From Planctomycetaceae bacterium (GTDB lineage: Bacteria > Planctomycetota > MHYJ01 > SBBU01), in the NCBI GenBank assembly GCA_005239585.1, contig SBBU01000166.1:1-5800 (forward strand): a stretch of 5,800 nt of DNA, written 5' to 3'. The notes beneath the pieces are model-generated. The model was not told the origin of the DNA. It was given only the letters and a program-made list of their open reading frames with translations, and made no database searches. Numbering within the stretch: the first letter of the stretch is position 1; each line of letters starts with the position of its first letter. A program made the translations under genes and the position numbers. Positions 1 to 5,800 of the stretch are shown piece by piece.

Positions 1-157
1 CGCTTAATGCCGTGCAGGCAACTGCCTTGTCTTTCAATTCATCGTGGGCAATCTTGAGCAGAAATGTTGAATCGACGCCTCCGGAAAAGGCAATCAGCGC
101 TGACCCCATCTCATGCAGGGTCTTCCTGAGTTCAGACAGCTTGTTGTGTCCGTTCAC
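1..157 (-). CDS. larE: LarE-type ATP-dependent sacrificial sulfur transferase, N-terminal fragment (runs off left edge)
   Basis: Fifty-two residues are visible from a GTG start at 157. The signature is the PP-loop SGGVDST at residues 25-31, inside LIAFSGGVDSTFLLK, followed by an alanine-rich strand (KAVACTALS). A short helix (KLSELRKTLHEMG) precedes the loop. This is the usual N-terminus of LarE, which adenylates the pyridinium-dicarboxylate precursor and donates sulfur from its own cysteine while making the nickel-pincer cofactor of lactate racemase-type enzymes. The sulfur-donating cysteine lies outside the window. In-frame stops lie just upstream (from about position 185), so the start must be GTG at 157 or TTG at 178. 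GTG gives the family's usual leader of about 20 residues, but no good Shine-Dalgarno is visible. The frame overlaps the end of ccsA by 26 bases, suggesting coupled translation. Other PP-loop enzymes such as NAD synthase or a tRNA-thiolation enzyme are less likely but not excluded by so short a fragment. Confidence 0.8.
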   Translation of the reverse strand, partial: MNGHNKLSELRKTLHEMGSALIAFSGGVDSTFLLKIAHDELKDKAVACTALS

Positions 158-1847
158 GTCGTGCCAAATAAAAAGCAACAGAAATCATTATTATTATCAG
201 TTCGATACCGCAGAATGTATAAATTATGAAATCTGGACCAGAACCGAATCCATACGTATGGAGTCCTTTGCTAAAAAGAACATTCACACCATAATAGGTA
301 AAGATAATGAGGATGAATCCCAGAAGAGAGCCGATCGCATACCCGATCCCTTTCACAAACTTGACTAGTCTGCCATGGAGCATGAAGAGGTAAAAAAGGA
401 ATGATATGAGCGCCCATGTCTCCTTGGTGTCCCATCCCCATGGCCTTCCCCATGCCTCTGCCGCCCAGACTGCTCCAAGCGATATTCCGCCCAAAAGGAA
501 TAGAGCAGCTACTTGATGGGCCCTGTACATGTGTTGTTCAATGTTTCCTAGTCCTTGTTTGCCGGCTAGGTATTGAAAAATCATGACATGTCCAATAATC
601 ATCATAACTGCTGTAGCGCCATATCCAAGCATCATGGCAGGCACATGTATAGTCATCCAAAAGCTCTTCAATGCCGGTAGAACAGGCGAAATGTAGGGAT
701 CAAAGACTGGTGTAGAGCTTGCAAAGAGTATTATCAGCGGGCTCGCTATACATCCGGCTAGTGCAAAATATTTGGTCCGAGTGAAGAGTTCTAGAATTAG
801 GCAAACTAGGGCTGTTGCACCTGAAAGGGCAATCAAAGATTCATACATGTTGCTCCATGGCGCTCTGGCTGCCACTAAATGTCTGAGGATCAAGTCATAA
901 ACATGGAAAAATATTGCAATGCCCAGTAATGAGGCTGGTATTGCCCAGAGATTTCGCTTGAGTATTGCCAGAATGATAACAGAGGCTAGTCCGAGAAAGT
1001 AAAAGATTGTGGATTTGGATGCTGGCCTGAAAAAATTGTAGAATACTTCAAGCCCGGCCCTGCTTGGCTCGCCTGTACCCATTAAAGTGAGATCATTAAG
1101 AATATCTCGAAAGTTTGAGTGGTTCCTGGACATTTGATTCAGATTCATGAGCAAGTCGTTGATCATCGAGGTGAGTTCTGTCTTGAAGGCAAGTGAGGAT
1201 TGTTTAAAATTCGTTGCATCGCGGTTTTTAAAAGAATCGATTACTTTCTTGTACGTGTCAAAGATATTTAGTAATTTTGCCTTTGTCCAAAAGTTTGGGA
1301 GGGTAGGATCTGCCTGACCATTGCCATTTCTTAGATTGGCCATGTTCTCTGTCAACCAGCCGACTGATATCCAGTCGTCGTAATAGGGTATAATCTTCAG
1401 ACTGTTTCCCATGACCAAATCATTGAATCTTGCGTATTGACCATACAGTTTGGTTGAAGCCAAGTAGTTAGGCCCCTTATCTCCCTCTTCTCGCTCCAGT
1501 TCTTTTATGAGATTTATTAATAAATTTATTCTTGTTCCTATTTCTTCCGGGGTAAAGGAAAGAAATTCGTGATTTAATCCAAGTTTTCGCTTTATTCTTT
1601 CATTTTCAATATTGATGAGCTGGGTTTTCTGATATTTTTGAGGATCAGAGAGGATCATGAGCAGGGCCTCAACCGGCTCTTTTGCGCCGAGATGCTTTGT
1701 GTTTTCTGAGCCCGTTAAATTCCAAAGGAATTCACGCGCATACGTGTCTATTGGTTTGGTTCTTTTGTTGTGAAGGACAAGGATTGTCCTGAACTCTTGA
1801 TAGTCAAGTTCTTGTAATGCGCTGACAAGTATTAGTGCGCTAATCAT
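132..1847 (-). CDS. ccsA: Cytochrome c biogenesis protein CcsA (ResC/CcsB-type, WWD heme-handling subunit) with large N-terminal domain
   Basis: A 571-residue integral membrane protein, the heme-handling half of the System II cytochrome c synthase. Residues about 20-275 form a hydrophilic domain containing HNKRTKPIDTYARE (26-39), a motif found in long CcsA proteins and absent from short plastid or Bacillus forms. Roughly nine hydrophobic segments follow from residue 280. The WWD signature is at 466-478 (WGRPWGWDTKETW) and should bind heme at the outer face. Candidate heme-ligand histidines are H401 (IHVPAMMLGYGA), H491 (LHGR, just after the WWD segment) and H530 (GLHTYGF, matching the family's second periplasmic histidine). 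The family usually has proline after the aspartate (WDPKET), and here it is threonine. The ATG is the only normal start, because an in-frame TAA lies 14 codons upstream. The leader (MISALILVSA) is short and lacks the usual basic residues. The start overlaps the hydrolase stop by 8 bases (ATGATTAG), so translation is probably coupled. Partner: ResB, encoded two genes upstream. In other naming systems this subunit is called CcsB or ResC. Confidence 0.93.
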   Translation of the reverse strand: MISALILVSALQELDYQEFRTILVLHNKRTKPIDTYAREFLWNLTGSENTKHLGAKEPVEALLMILSDPQKYQKTQLINIENERIKRKLGLNHEFLSFTPEEIGTRINLLINLIKELEREEGDKGPNYLASTKLYGQYARFNDLVMGNSLKIIPYYDDWISVGWLTENMANLRNGNGQADPTLPNFWTKAKLLNIFDTYKKVIDSFKNRDATNFKQSSLAFKTELTSMINDLLMNLNQMSRNHSNFRDILNDLTLMGTGEPSRAGLEVFYNFFRPASKSTIFYFLGLASVIILAILKRNLWAIPASLLGIAIFFHVYDLILRHLVAARAPWSNMYESLIALSGATALVCLILELFTRTKYFALAGCIASPLIILFASSTPVFDPYISPVLPALKSFWMTIHVPAMMLGYGATAVMMIIGHVMIFQYLAGKQGLGNIEQHMYRAHQVAALFLLGGISLGAVWAAEAWGRPWGWDTKETWALISFLFYLFMLHGRLVKFVKGIGYAIGSLLGFILIIFTYYGVNVLFSKGLHTYGFGSGPDFIIYTFCGIELIIIMISVAFYLARRERTQQAV

Positions 1848-2679
1848 TTTGATCCAGTGGTCTAAGTGAATATCCGGTCTCTGTCTTTACAATGTGACCA
1901 ACAGGGGTGGAGATTTCGTGATCGAATATGCAGATCCATTTCTCTTTTATGGATTTCTCAATGATCTCTTCCTTCCTTTTGGCAACATCAAGAGGGAAAC
2001 AATCATAGCCCATGCACCATGCAGGCCTAATGTGTGCGCAGGTAGGCATAAGGTCACCCATGAAGATAGCATTCTGGCCACCGCTTTCAAGCACAACGCA
2101 CTGATGGCCGGGTGTATGGGCATTGGTAAGTTTCACGTTAACACCCTTGCAAACCTCATAGTCACCGTTTACCAGCTTCATTTTGTTTTCAATTGGCAAA
2201 AAGTCATCTTTTATGTAACTGCCGCGAGATCTCGGATTTGTATCGTTTGCCGATTGCCATTCTTTTTCCTGAATGATGTAGGTTGCTTTGGGGAATGACG
2301 GTACTGCCTTACCCATCTCACGAAGAGTGGCCCCGCCCATGTGATCAAGATGAAGATGGGAGGGGATTACATAGTCAATATCTTCAAGGTTCAGGCCTAT
2401 TCGCTTTAGCTCTTTAGGGAGGGCCCATTCAGGACTGATTTCGTACATTTCCATTCCCTTTTGGTCGAATTTTGTACCAATGCCAGTGTCGACGATGATG
2501 TTTTTATCTCCTGACTTGATATAAAGAACATTCAGAGAGAGGGGTATTCTATTTTTAGAGTCTGATTTTGTTTGTTTTTCCCAGAATTCTTTTGGGACTA
2601 TGCCGAACATGGCGCCGCCATCCAATCTGAATGTGCCTGCCCGTAATATTTCAAATTGAATATTTCCGAGTTTATACAT
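1840..2679 (-). CDS. Metallo-beta-lactamase-fold hydrolase (quorum-quenching lactonase/YtnP-like group)
   Basis: A 279-residue soluble protein with a complete dinuclear-metal site: SHLHLDHMGG at 107-116 supplies H108, H110, D112 and H113; HTPGH gives H192; MGD gives D209; FDHE gives H254. The N-terminal stretch DGGAMFGIVPKEFWEK (20-35) is characteristic of the MBL branch containing N-acyl-homoserine lactonase-like and YtnP-like proteins. No signal peptide or membrane segment is visible, so it is probably cytoplasmic. The substrate cannot be read from sequence: lactone or ester hydrolysis is the family expectation, and a quorum-quenching role is only a possibility. All metal ligands are present, so it should be catalytically active. 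It sits between resB and ccsA and overlaps each by exactly 8 bases. The ATG is preceded by an A/T-rich stretch without a Shine-Dalgarno, so initiation probably depends on ribosomes finishing resB. A direct role in cytochrome c maturation is not established for this family. Confidence 0.9.
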   Translation of the reverse strand: MYKLGNIQFEILRAGTFRLDGGAMFGIVPKEFWEKQTKSDSKNRIPLSLNVLYIKSGDKNIIVDTGIGTKFDQKGMEMYEISPEWALPKELKRIGLNLEDIDYVIPSHLHLDHMGGATLREMGKAVPSFPKATYIIQEKEWQSANDTNPRSRGSYIKDDFLPIENKMKLVNGDYEVCKGVNVKLTNAHTPGHQCVVLESGGQNAIFMGDLMPTCAHIRPAWCMGYDCFPLDVAKRKEEIIEKSIKEKWICIFDHEISTPVGHIVKTETGYSLRPLDQND

Positions 2680-4288
2680 ATTTTTTTAGATAAAACATGA
2701 GGATAACGCCCAGGACTGCAACAGCGCACCCTATGTAAATAATTGGTTTTCCGTGATCCATGGCTACTTCAAAGCCGGACCATGGGACTGGCAAAGTCTG
2801 CCCAAAGGCATCCATTCGTGCCTGATAGAATGTAAATCCTTTGTAAACAAGTGGTTTGTTTACCTCGATCTCTCGCCTTAGCTGAACTCCCTCTATTTCA
2901 TCGTTAACGATTACCTTACTGCGGTAGATTGAGGATGTGTCTGAACCCGGATATTTGGTTTCTTCTGCGGCGATCAGCCTTAGAGAAAAGGGCAACTTGT
3001 AGCGAAGAGGTCTATAGACTATCTTGGGCTTTTTGTTAGGCCTGTCAAACAATTGCTCTAACACTGCCTTGGACCAATCATGAAGGCCATACCATCGTTC
3101 CTCACGTGTTCCATCTAAATTAGATTCTAGTAGTATAGCAGGACTTGCCATTGGATCAGAGGCTGATTTTATGAGTTCTCCTGTCTCAACTATCTCATCG
3201 ATCTGGAATTTTGAATCAGATGAGAGGTCATATATTTCGCCATATTTTACATCTTCCTGTTTAATATATTTTTTTTCTTCAAGGTTATTTATGGCATATA
3301 CAAGTCCTGTAACAGCGCGCAAAATTGTTAAACGTAGCATAAAACAATCCTTTAGTTGAGCCCTCCCTATCTCCTTTCCATCAGGGTCTCTAACTGGCAC
3401 GTCTTTCCAGCTTGGGCACTCTCTTTCAACTGTTTTTTGGTCTGCTGTCAGGTTAAATGTGAGTCCTGGTTGAAAGGAACCCCTGAAATGGGTCTCCAAT
3501 TTCTTGATTGTTATTGTGTATTTTCCAAGCGAAAAAGGTTTGTCAAGGTATTCACCTACATCTATTGTTGCATCCTTGTCTTCTATTTTGATTAACATTT
3601 TACCTTTGGAGAAGGTCTCTTGTATTTTTTCAGGTTTGTCAACGAAGTATATTCTTTTGTACCATTTCGGGTCTCTTTCATCCATACCCAGAGGTGTTGA
3701 GGTATCCTTTTTTACAGGATACGTTTTAATATTTCCGTTTGATGAGATAACTGACAAAATCAGCGTTGTGTCACTGGCTACAGATGCCTTGGGGACATAT
3801 TTTTTTACTGTGACATATTCATTTGTGGTATCGAGATCAAGCCTTTTGTTTGGAGAGAGTTCTTTATACGGATTAAAGGCGACTTCAAAGGAGTACTCTT
3901 TTTTTGAGGTTCTGATGAGTATCTCTTGCCTGTCCTCCAGCTCAATGTCGTGCAAGACATCTCCTTCAACTACATTACCGCTTCCTCTTACCATTGTGAG
4001 ATTGCTGATCATTGCACCTATGAGAATAGTGTCAATCCCTACGTGGGTAATTAGATACCCCCACATCTTTCGTTTGAAAGGATTTCTCTTGAGTACGCAA
4101 ACGGATAGGTTTACACCCAGTAATCCTATGAGGCCGTTGAACCACAATGACTTGGAAAAATCTTTTTTGATGGCGCCAATTTCCATGTCGGTCTCAAAGG
4201 CCATAGCCCATAAAAGCACGCCAGCAAGTGTCAAAAGGATAGCGAGAAGGAGCCATATAGAACTAAGAACTTTTACTGCAAGACTCAT
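2672..4288 (-). CDS. resB: Cytochrome c biogenesis protein ResB (Ccs1 family)
   Basis: A 538-residue membrane protein, the second subunit of the System II cytochrome c synthase. It is thought to receive the apocytochrome and help position heme with CcsA. Hydrophobic segments lie at about 8-30, 50-67, 77-98 and 515-534, giving the family layout of three N-terminal helices, a large extracytoplasmic domain and one C-terminal helix. H82 in the third helix (THVGIDTILIGAMI) matches the conserved histidine in LLHxGLLLILLGA-type helices. The C-terminal half carries the ResB hallmarks NKPLVYKGFTFYQA (477-490) and FEVAMDHGKPIIYIG (506-520), where relatives usually read DPGKP. The extracytoplasmic domain contains C291 and C315 but no CXXC motif. 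The start lies 12 bases after the stop of the preceding synthase gene, and a weak AGGCG overlaps that stop. The 3' end overlaps the hydrolase start by 8 bases (ATGTATAA). The length is at the larger end for the family. Confidence 0.93.
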   Translation of the reverse strand: MSLAVKVLSSIWLLLAILLTLAGVLLWAMAFETDMEIGAIKKDFSKSLWFNGLIGLLGVNLSVCVLKRNPFKRKMWGYLITHVGIDTILIGAMISNLTMVRGSGNVVEGDVLHDIELEDRQEILIRTSKKEYSFEVAFNPYKELSPNKRLDLDTTNEYVTVKKYVPKASVASDTTLILSVISSNGNIKTYPVKKDTSTPLGMDERDPKWYKRIYFVDKPEKIQETFSKGKMLIKIEDKDATIDVGEYLDKPFSLGKYTITIKKLETHFRGSFQPGLTFNLTADQKTVERECPSWKDVPVRDPDGKEIGRAQLKDCFMLRLTILRAVTGLVYAINNLEEKKYIKQEDVKYGEIYDLSSDSKFQIDEIVETGELIKSASDPMASPAILLESNLDGTREERWYGLHDWSKAVLEQLFDRPNKKPKIVYRPLRYKLPFSLRLIAAEETKYPGSDTSSIYRSKVIVNDEIEGVQLRREIEVNKPLVYKGFTFYQARMDAFGQTLPVPWSGFEVAMDHGKPIIYIGCAVAVLGVILMFYLKKYV

Positions 4289-4300
4289 ATGGTTTATCGC

Positions 4301-5500
4301 CTATTGTAAGAGGCCGAGTTCTGTGGCAACCTTTTTTATTATGGAAAGGGCAAGATCAAGATTTTCTCTTGTGTGAGTAGCTGTCACTATAGTTCGTAGT
4401 CTTTCTCTTCCTTTCGGCACTGTTGGATAACCGATTCCTTGGGCAAAAACGCCTTCTTGGAAGAGTCTGTCACTGAATTTCATGGTTTTTGCAGTATCGC
4501 CAACAATAATGGGAGTTATTGGCGTTGTTGAATTGCCTGTGTCCAATCCCATCTCCTTTAGGTTGCCTTTGAAATATTTAGTGTTTTCCCAGAGTTTTTC
4601 GATTAGCTGGGGTTCTTCGAGGAGCACATCGACCGCAGCGATGCATGATGCAACGACTGACGGTGGATGTGAGCTGGAGAAGAGGAATGGCCTGGCCTTT
4701 TGGATCAAATAATCACGCATCTCTTGAGTGCCTGCAACATATCCGCCCATTGCACCTATAGCCTTTGACAGAGTTCCTATCTGGATGTGAACTCGTTCTT
4801 TCACATTAAAGTGATCAGGAGTTCCACGTCCATTTTTTCCCATTACGCCGGTAGCATGGGCGTCATCTACCATCAAGACTGCATTATGCCTTTCAACAAG
4901 CTCTACAACATCTGTAAGGGGTGCAAGATCGCCATCCATAGAGAAGACTCCGTCTGTAACCACAAGAATTCTCCTTGCCTTCTTTTGACGTGCTTCCCTG
5001 AGAAATTCATCGAGCTGGGCCATATCTTTGTGCTTGTAGATGCGCCTCTGGGCCTTGGCCAGTCTGCATCCATCTATGATGCTGGCATGATTTAATTCAT
5101 CGCTGATTATAAAATCTTCTTCACTAGTCATTAGAGTTTGATTTACAGCGACATTTGTCGTGAAGCCTGATTGAAATACAAGAGCGGCCTCTGTGCCTTT
5201 GAAATTTGCCAGTTTCTTTTCTAGCGCCTCGTGAAGTGACATTGTTCCAATGATTGTTCTCACAGCAGCAGTTCCAATTCCCCATTTATCTATTGCCTCT
5301 TTGGCTGCCTTGACACAACGTGGATGCGTCGTAAGCCCCAAGTAGTTATTTGACGAGAGATTTATGACTCGCATGCCATTTATGATCGAAATAGGTTTTT
5401 GTTCAGAATCCATTACAAAGAGTGATCTGAATAGATTCTGACTCTTGAGTTCATTCAATTCGTCGCTGAGGAAGAAAAGCGAAGTCTTTACTGATGCCAT
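4301..5500 (-). CDS. kbl: PLP-dependent alpha-oxoamine synthase, glycine C-acetyltransferase (KBL)-like
   Basis: A 399-residue class-II aminotransferase-fold enzyme. This family condenses an acyl-CoA with an amino acid, releasing CO2 in most members. Visible landmarks are SSNNYLGL (49-56), VRTIIGT (80-86), H138 in LNHAS (stacks on PLP), D212 and H215 in VDDAHATG, the Schiff-base lysine K246 in GTLSKAIGAMGGYVAG, and R369 in RLRT (binds the substrate carboxylate). VRTIIGT resembles the KBL group more than BioF or ALA synthase. This branch is often annotated as a putative PLP-dependent acyltransferase related to glycine C-acetyltransferase. The proposed reaction is glycine plus acetyl-CoA to 2-amino-3-ketobutyrate, but substrate is not settled by sequence: 8-amino-7-oxononanoate synthase is the main alternative. 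No threonine dehydrogenase or biotin gene is in the window. Start ATG at 5500 has a GGAG seven bases upstream. It is the first gene of the operon, directly behind a good promoter. Confidence 0.9.
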   Translation of the reverse strand: MASVKTSLFFLSDELNELKSQNLFRSLFVMDSEQKPISIINGMRVINLSSNNYLGLTTHPRCVKAAKEAIDKWGIGTAAVRTIIGTMSLHEALEKKLANFKGTEAALVFQSGFTTNVAVNQTLMTSEEDFIISDELNHASIIDGCRLAKAQRRIYKHKDMAQLDEFLREARQKKARRILVVTDGVFSMDGDLAPLTDVVELVERHNAVLMVDDAHATGVMGKNGRGTPDHFNVKERVHIQIGTLSKAIGAMGGYVAGTQEMRDYLIQKARPFLFSSSHPPSVVASCIAAVDVLLEEPQLIEKLWENTKYFKGNLKEMGLDTGNSTTPITPIIVGDTAKTMKFSDRLFQEGVFAQGIGYPTVPKGRERLRTIVTATHTRENLDLALSIIKKVATELGLLQ

Positions 5501-5507
5501 TTTTTTG

Positions 5508-5511
5508 CTCC
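5508..5511 (-). promoter_or_regulatory. Ribosome binding site of the kbl-like gene
   Basis: The minus strand reads TTTGGAGCAAAAAAATG. GGAG is separated from the ATG at 5500 by seven bases, which is ideal spacing. It is the only strong Shine-Dalgarno in the operon. Initiation at the inner genes appears to rely on short gaps or overlaps. Confidence 0.75.
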
Positions 5512-5527
5512 AAAAATGTCGTAGATA

Positions 5528-5537
5528 AGGTTAACCT
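5528..5537. promoter_or_regulatory. 10-base perfect palindrome AGGTTAACCT over the -10 box, possible operator
   Basis: AGGTTAACCT is its own reverse complement and covers the proposed -10 hexamer and the adjacent spacer bases. A dimeric repressor bound here would block RNA polymerase. A 10-base palindrome can occur by chance and does not extend further, so this is a suggestion based on position only. No regulator gene is in the window. Confidence 0.25.
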
Positions 5538-5556
5538 AGAGTGCAACAATTGTCAA
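5528..5556 (-). promoter_or_regulatory. Probable sigma70-type promoter of the operon
   Basis: On the minus strand a perfect -35 hexamer TTGACA (5556 to 5551) is followed by a 17-base spacer and the -10 hexamer TAACCT (5533 to 5528, 3 of 6 consensus bases). Transcription would start near 5521, leaving a leader of about 20 bases that contains the GGAG of the first gene. No other plausible promoter is seen before any inner gene, consistent with one transcript for all five genes. The weak -10 suggests modest or activator-dependent activity. Confidence 0.6.
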
Positions 5557-5685
5557 TGAGGTTCGCAATCAATATTTAGATGATATGAAAATGTGGCGAA
5601 AATGATGCAGAGTGATGAAAATAAAACAAATGAGGAAGAAGGAAAGAAGGTAGAGTGCAAACTGACAGAGCAAGACATCTATTAG

Positions 5686-5715
5686 ATTTAATTCGTAGAA
5701 GAGTGATAATGTCAA
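5686..5715 (-). promoter_or_regulatory. Second promoter-like pair upstream of the operon
   Basis: A second perfect TTGACA on the minus strand (5715 to 5710) is followed after 18 bases by TTAAAT (5691 to 5686, 4 of 6 consensus bases). It would give a leader of roughly 180 bases before the kbl-like gene. The region is A/T-rich, so chance matches are expected, and this is less convincing than the proximal promoter. Confidence 0.3.
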
Positions 5716-5771
5716 GCGGACAACAATAAGTAAAACTAATAGGATTAATTTGTTCATTGTTTTTTCGATTC

Positions 5772-5800
5772 TTTCTAGGCGGCTTGGTGCCGCCTAGAAA
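5772..5800. repeat. Perfect 12-base inverted repeat with 5-base loop; terminator-like or protein-binding dyad
   Basis: TTTCTAGGCGGC, loop TTGGT, GCCGCCTAGAAA. All 12 pairs match and six of the inner seven are G-C. It sits at the window edge, upstream of the operon. It could be the transcription terminator of the preceding gene, but on the minus strand no U-run follows (AGAAAGAATCG), and on the plus strand the next bases are outside the window. Alternatives are a dispersed palindromic repeat or an operator. The stem itself is seen directly; the function is inferred. Confidence 0.55.

Larger units (their letters stand above)
5501..5771. other. A/T-rich intergenic region upstream of the operon, no convincing gene
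   Basis: Apart from the promoter elements and ribosome binding site listed separately, nothing definite is seen. A 62-codon minus-strand frame (5757 to 5569, starting MNKLILLV) encodes an almost wholly hydrophobic peptide. It lacks a clear Shine-Dalgarno, and the second promoter-like pair lies inside it. On the plus strand, a charged 27-codon frame (ATG at 5602, TAG at 5683-5685) overlaps it. Neither resembles a family I know, and both can arise from A/T-rich, strand-asymmetric sequence. A 19-base all-purine run lies on the plus strand at 5632-5650. Confidence 0.6.

Noticed and set aside
1894..2298. A 134-codon plus-strand frame opposite the metallo-hydrolase gene
   Set aside because: It is a shadow of a gene whose full metal-binding motif set is intact, and it shows no domain or ribosome binding site of its own.
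3504..4376. A 290-codon plus-strand frame opposite resB
   Set aside because: It is antisense to a well-supported resB and the end of the kbl-like gene. The peptide is serine-rich with no recognisable domain, and length alone does not support it.
4301..5500. 5-aminolevulinate synthase (heme precursor enzyme) as the identity of the first gene
   Set aside because: The VRTIIGT and GTLSKAIGAMGG segments fit the KBL-like branch better than ALA synthase. Proximity to cytochrome genes alone is not enough.
5784..5800. A tRNA end: the minus strand reads AGGCGGC then ACCA, like an acceptor 3' strand plus CCA
   Set aside because: The base in the position of the invariant C61 would be T, and reading the plus strand as a 5' end puts A in the position of U8. 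A simple inverted repeat explains the sequence better.
5772..5800. CRISPR repeat or transposon end
   Set aside because: Only one copy is visible, with no spacers, no transposase and no target-site duplication in the window.

Overview
The window holds one gene cluster read entirely on the minus strand, so it runs from high to low coordinates. In order of transcription it encodes a Kbl/BioF-type alpha-oxoamine synthase (5500 to 4301), ResB (4288 to 2672), a metallo-beta-lactamase-fold hydrolase (2679 to 1840), CcsA/ResC (1847 to 132), and the first 52 codons of a LarE-type PP-loop ATPase that runs off the left edge (157 to 1). The gap between the first two genes is 12 bases. The next two junctions are 8-base overlaps and the last is a 26-base overlap, which is the pattern of a single translationally coupled operon.

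ResB and CcsA together form the System II cytochrome c synthase. It carries heme across the cytoplasmic membrane and attaches it to CXXCH apocytochromes outside. CcsA has a long extracytoplasmic N-terminal domain with a KPIDTYARE motif, ahead of a WWD-containing membrane domain. I associate that architecture with anaerobic or metal- and sulfur-cycling Gram-negatives (Desulfobacterota, Nitrospirota) and with Bacteroidota. Moderate base composition, a KBL-like synthase of the kind seen in deltaproteobacteria, and LarE (nickel-pincer cofactor synthesis) fit an anaerobic bacterium of the Desulfobacterota/Nitrospirota type. This assignment is inference, and no species can be named.

The right end (5501-5800) has no convincing gene. 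It holds a good sigma70-type promoter for the operon (TTGACA, 17-base spacer, TAACCT), a clear GGAG ribosome binding site, a 10-base palindrome over the -10 box, a second weaker promoter-like pair further upstream, and a perfect 12-base inverted repeat at the extreme edge. A 62-codon hydrophobic reading frame there is doubtful.

Functionally, only resB and ccsA have an obvious joint task. The hydrolase placed between them, the amino-ketone synthase ahead of them and larE behind them have no established role in cytochrome c maturation. No strongly novel system is evident. The most unusual point is the hydrolase gene wedged between the two synthase subunit genes with symmetric 8-base overlaps.
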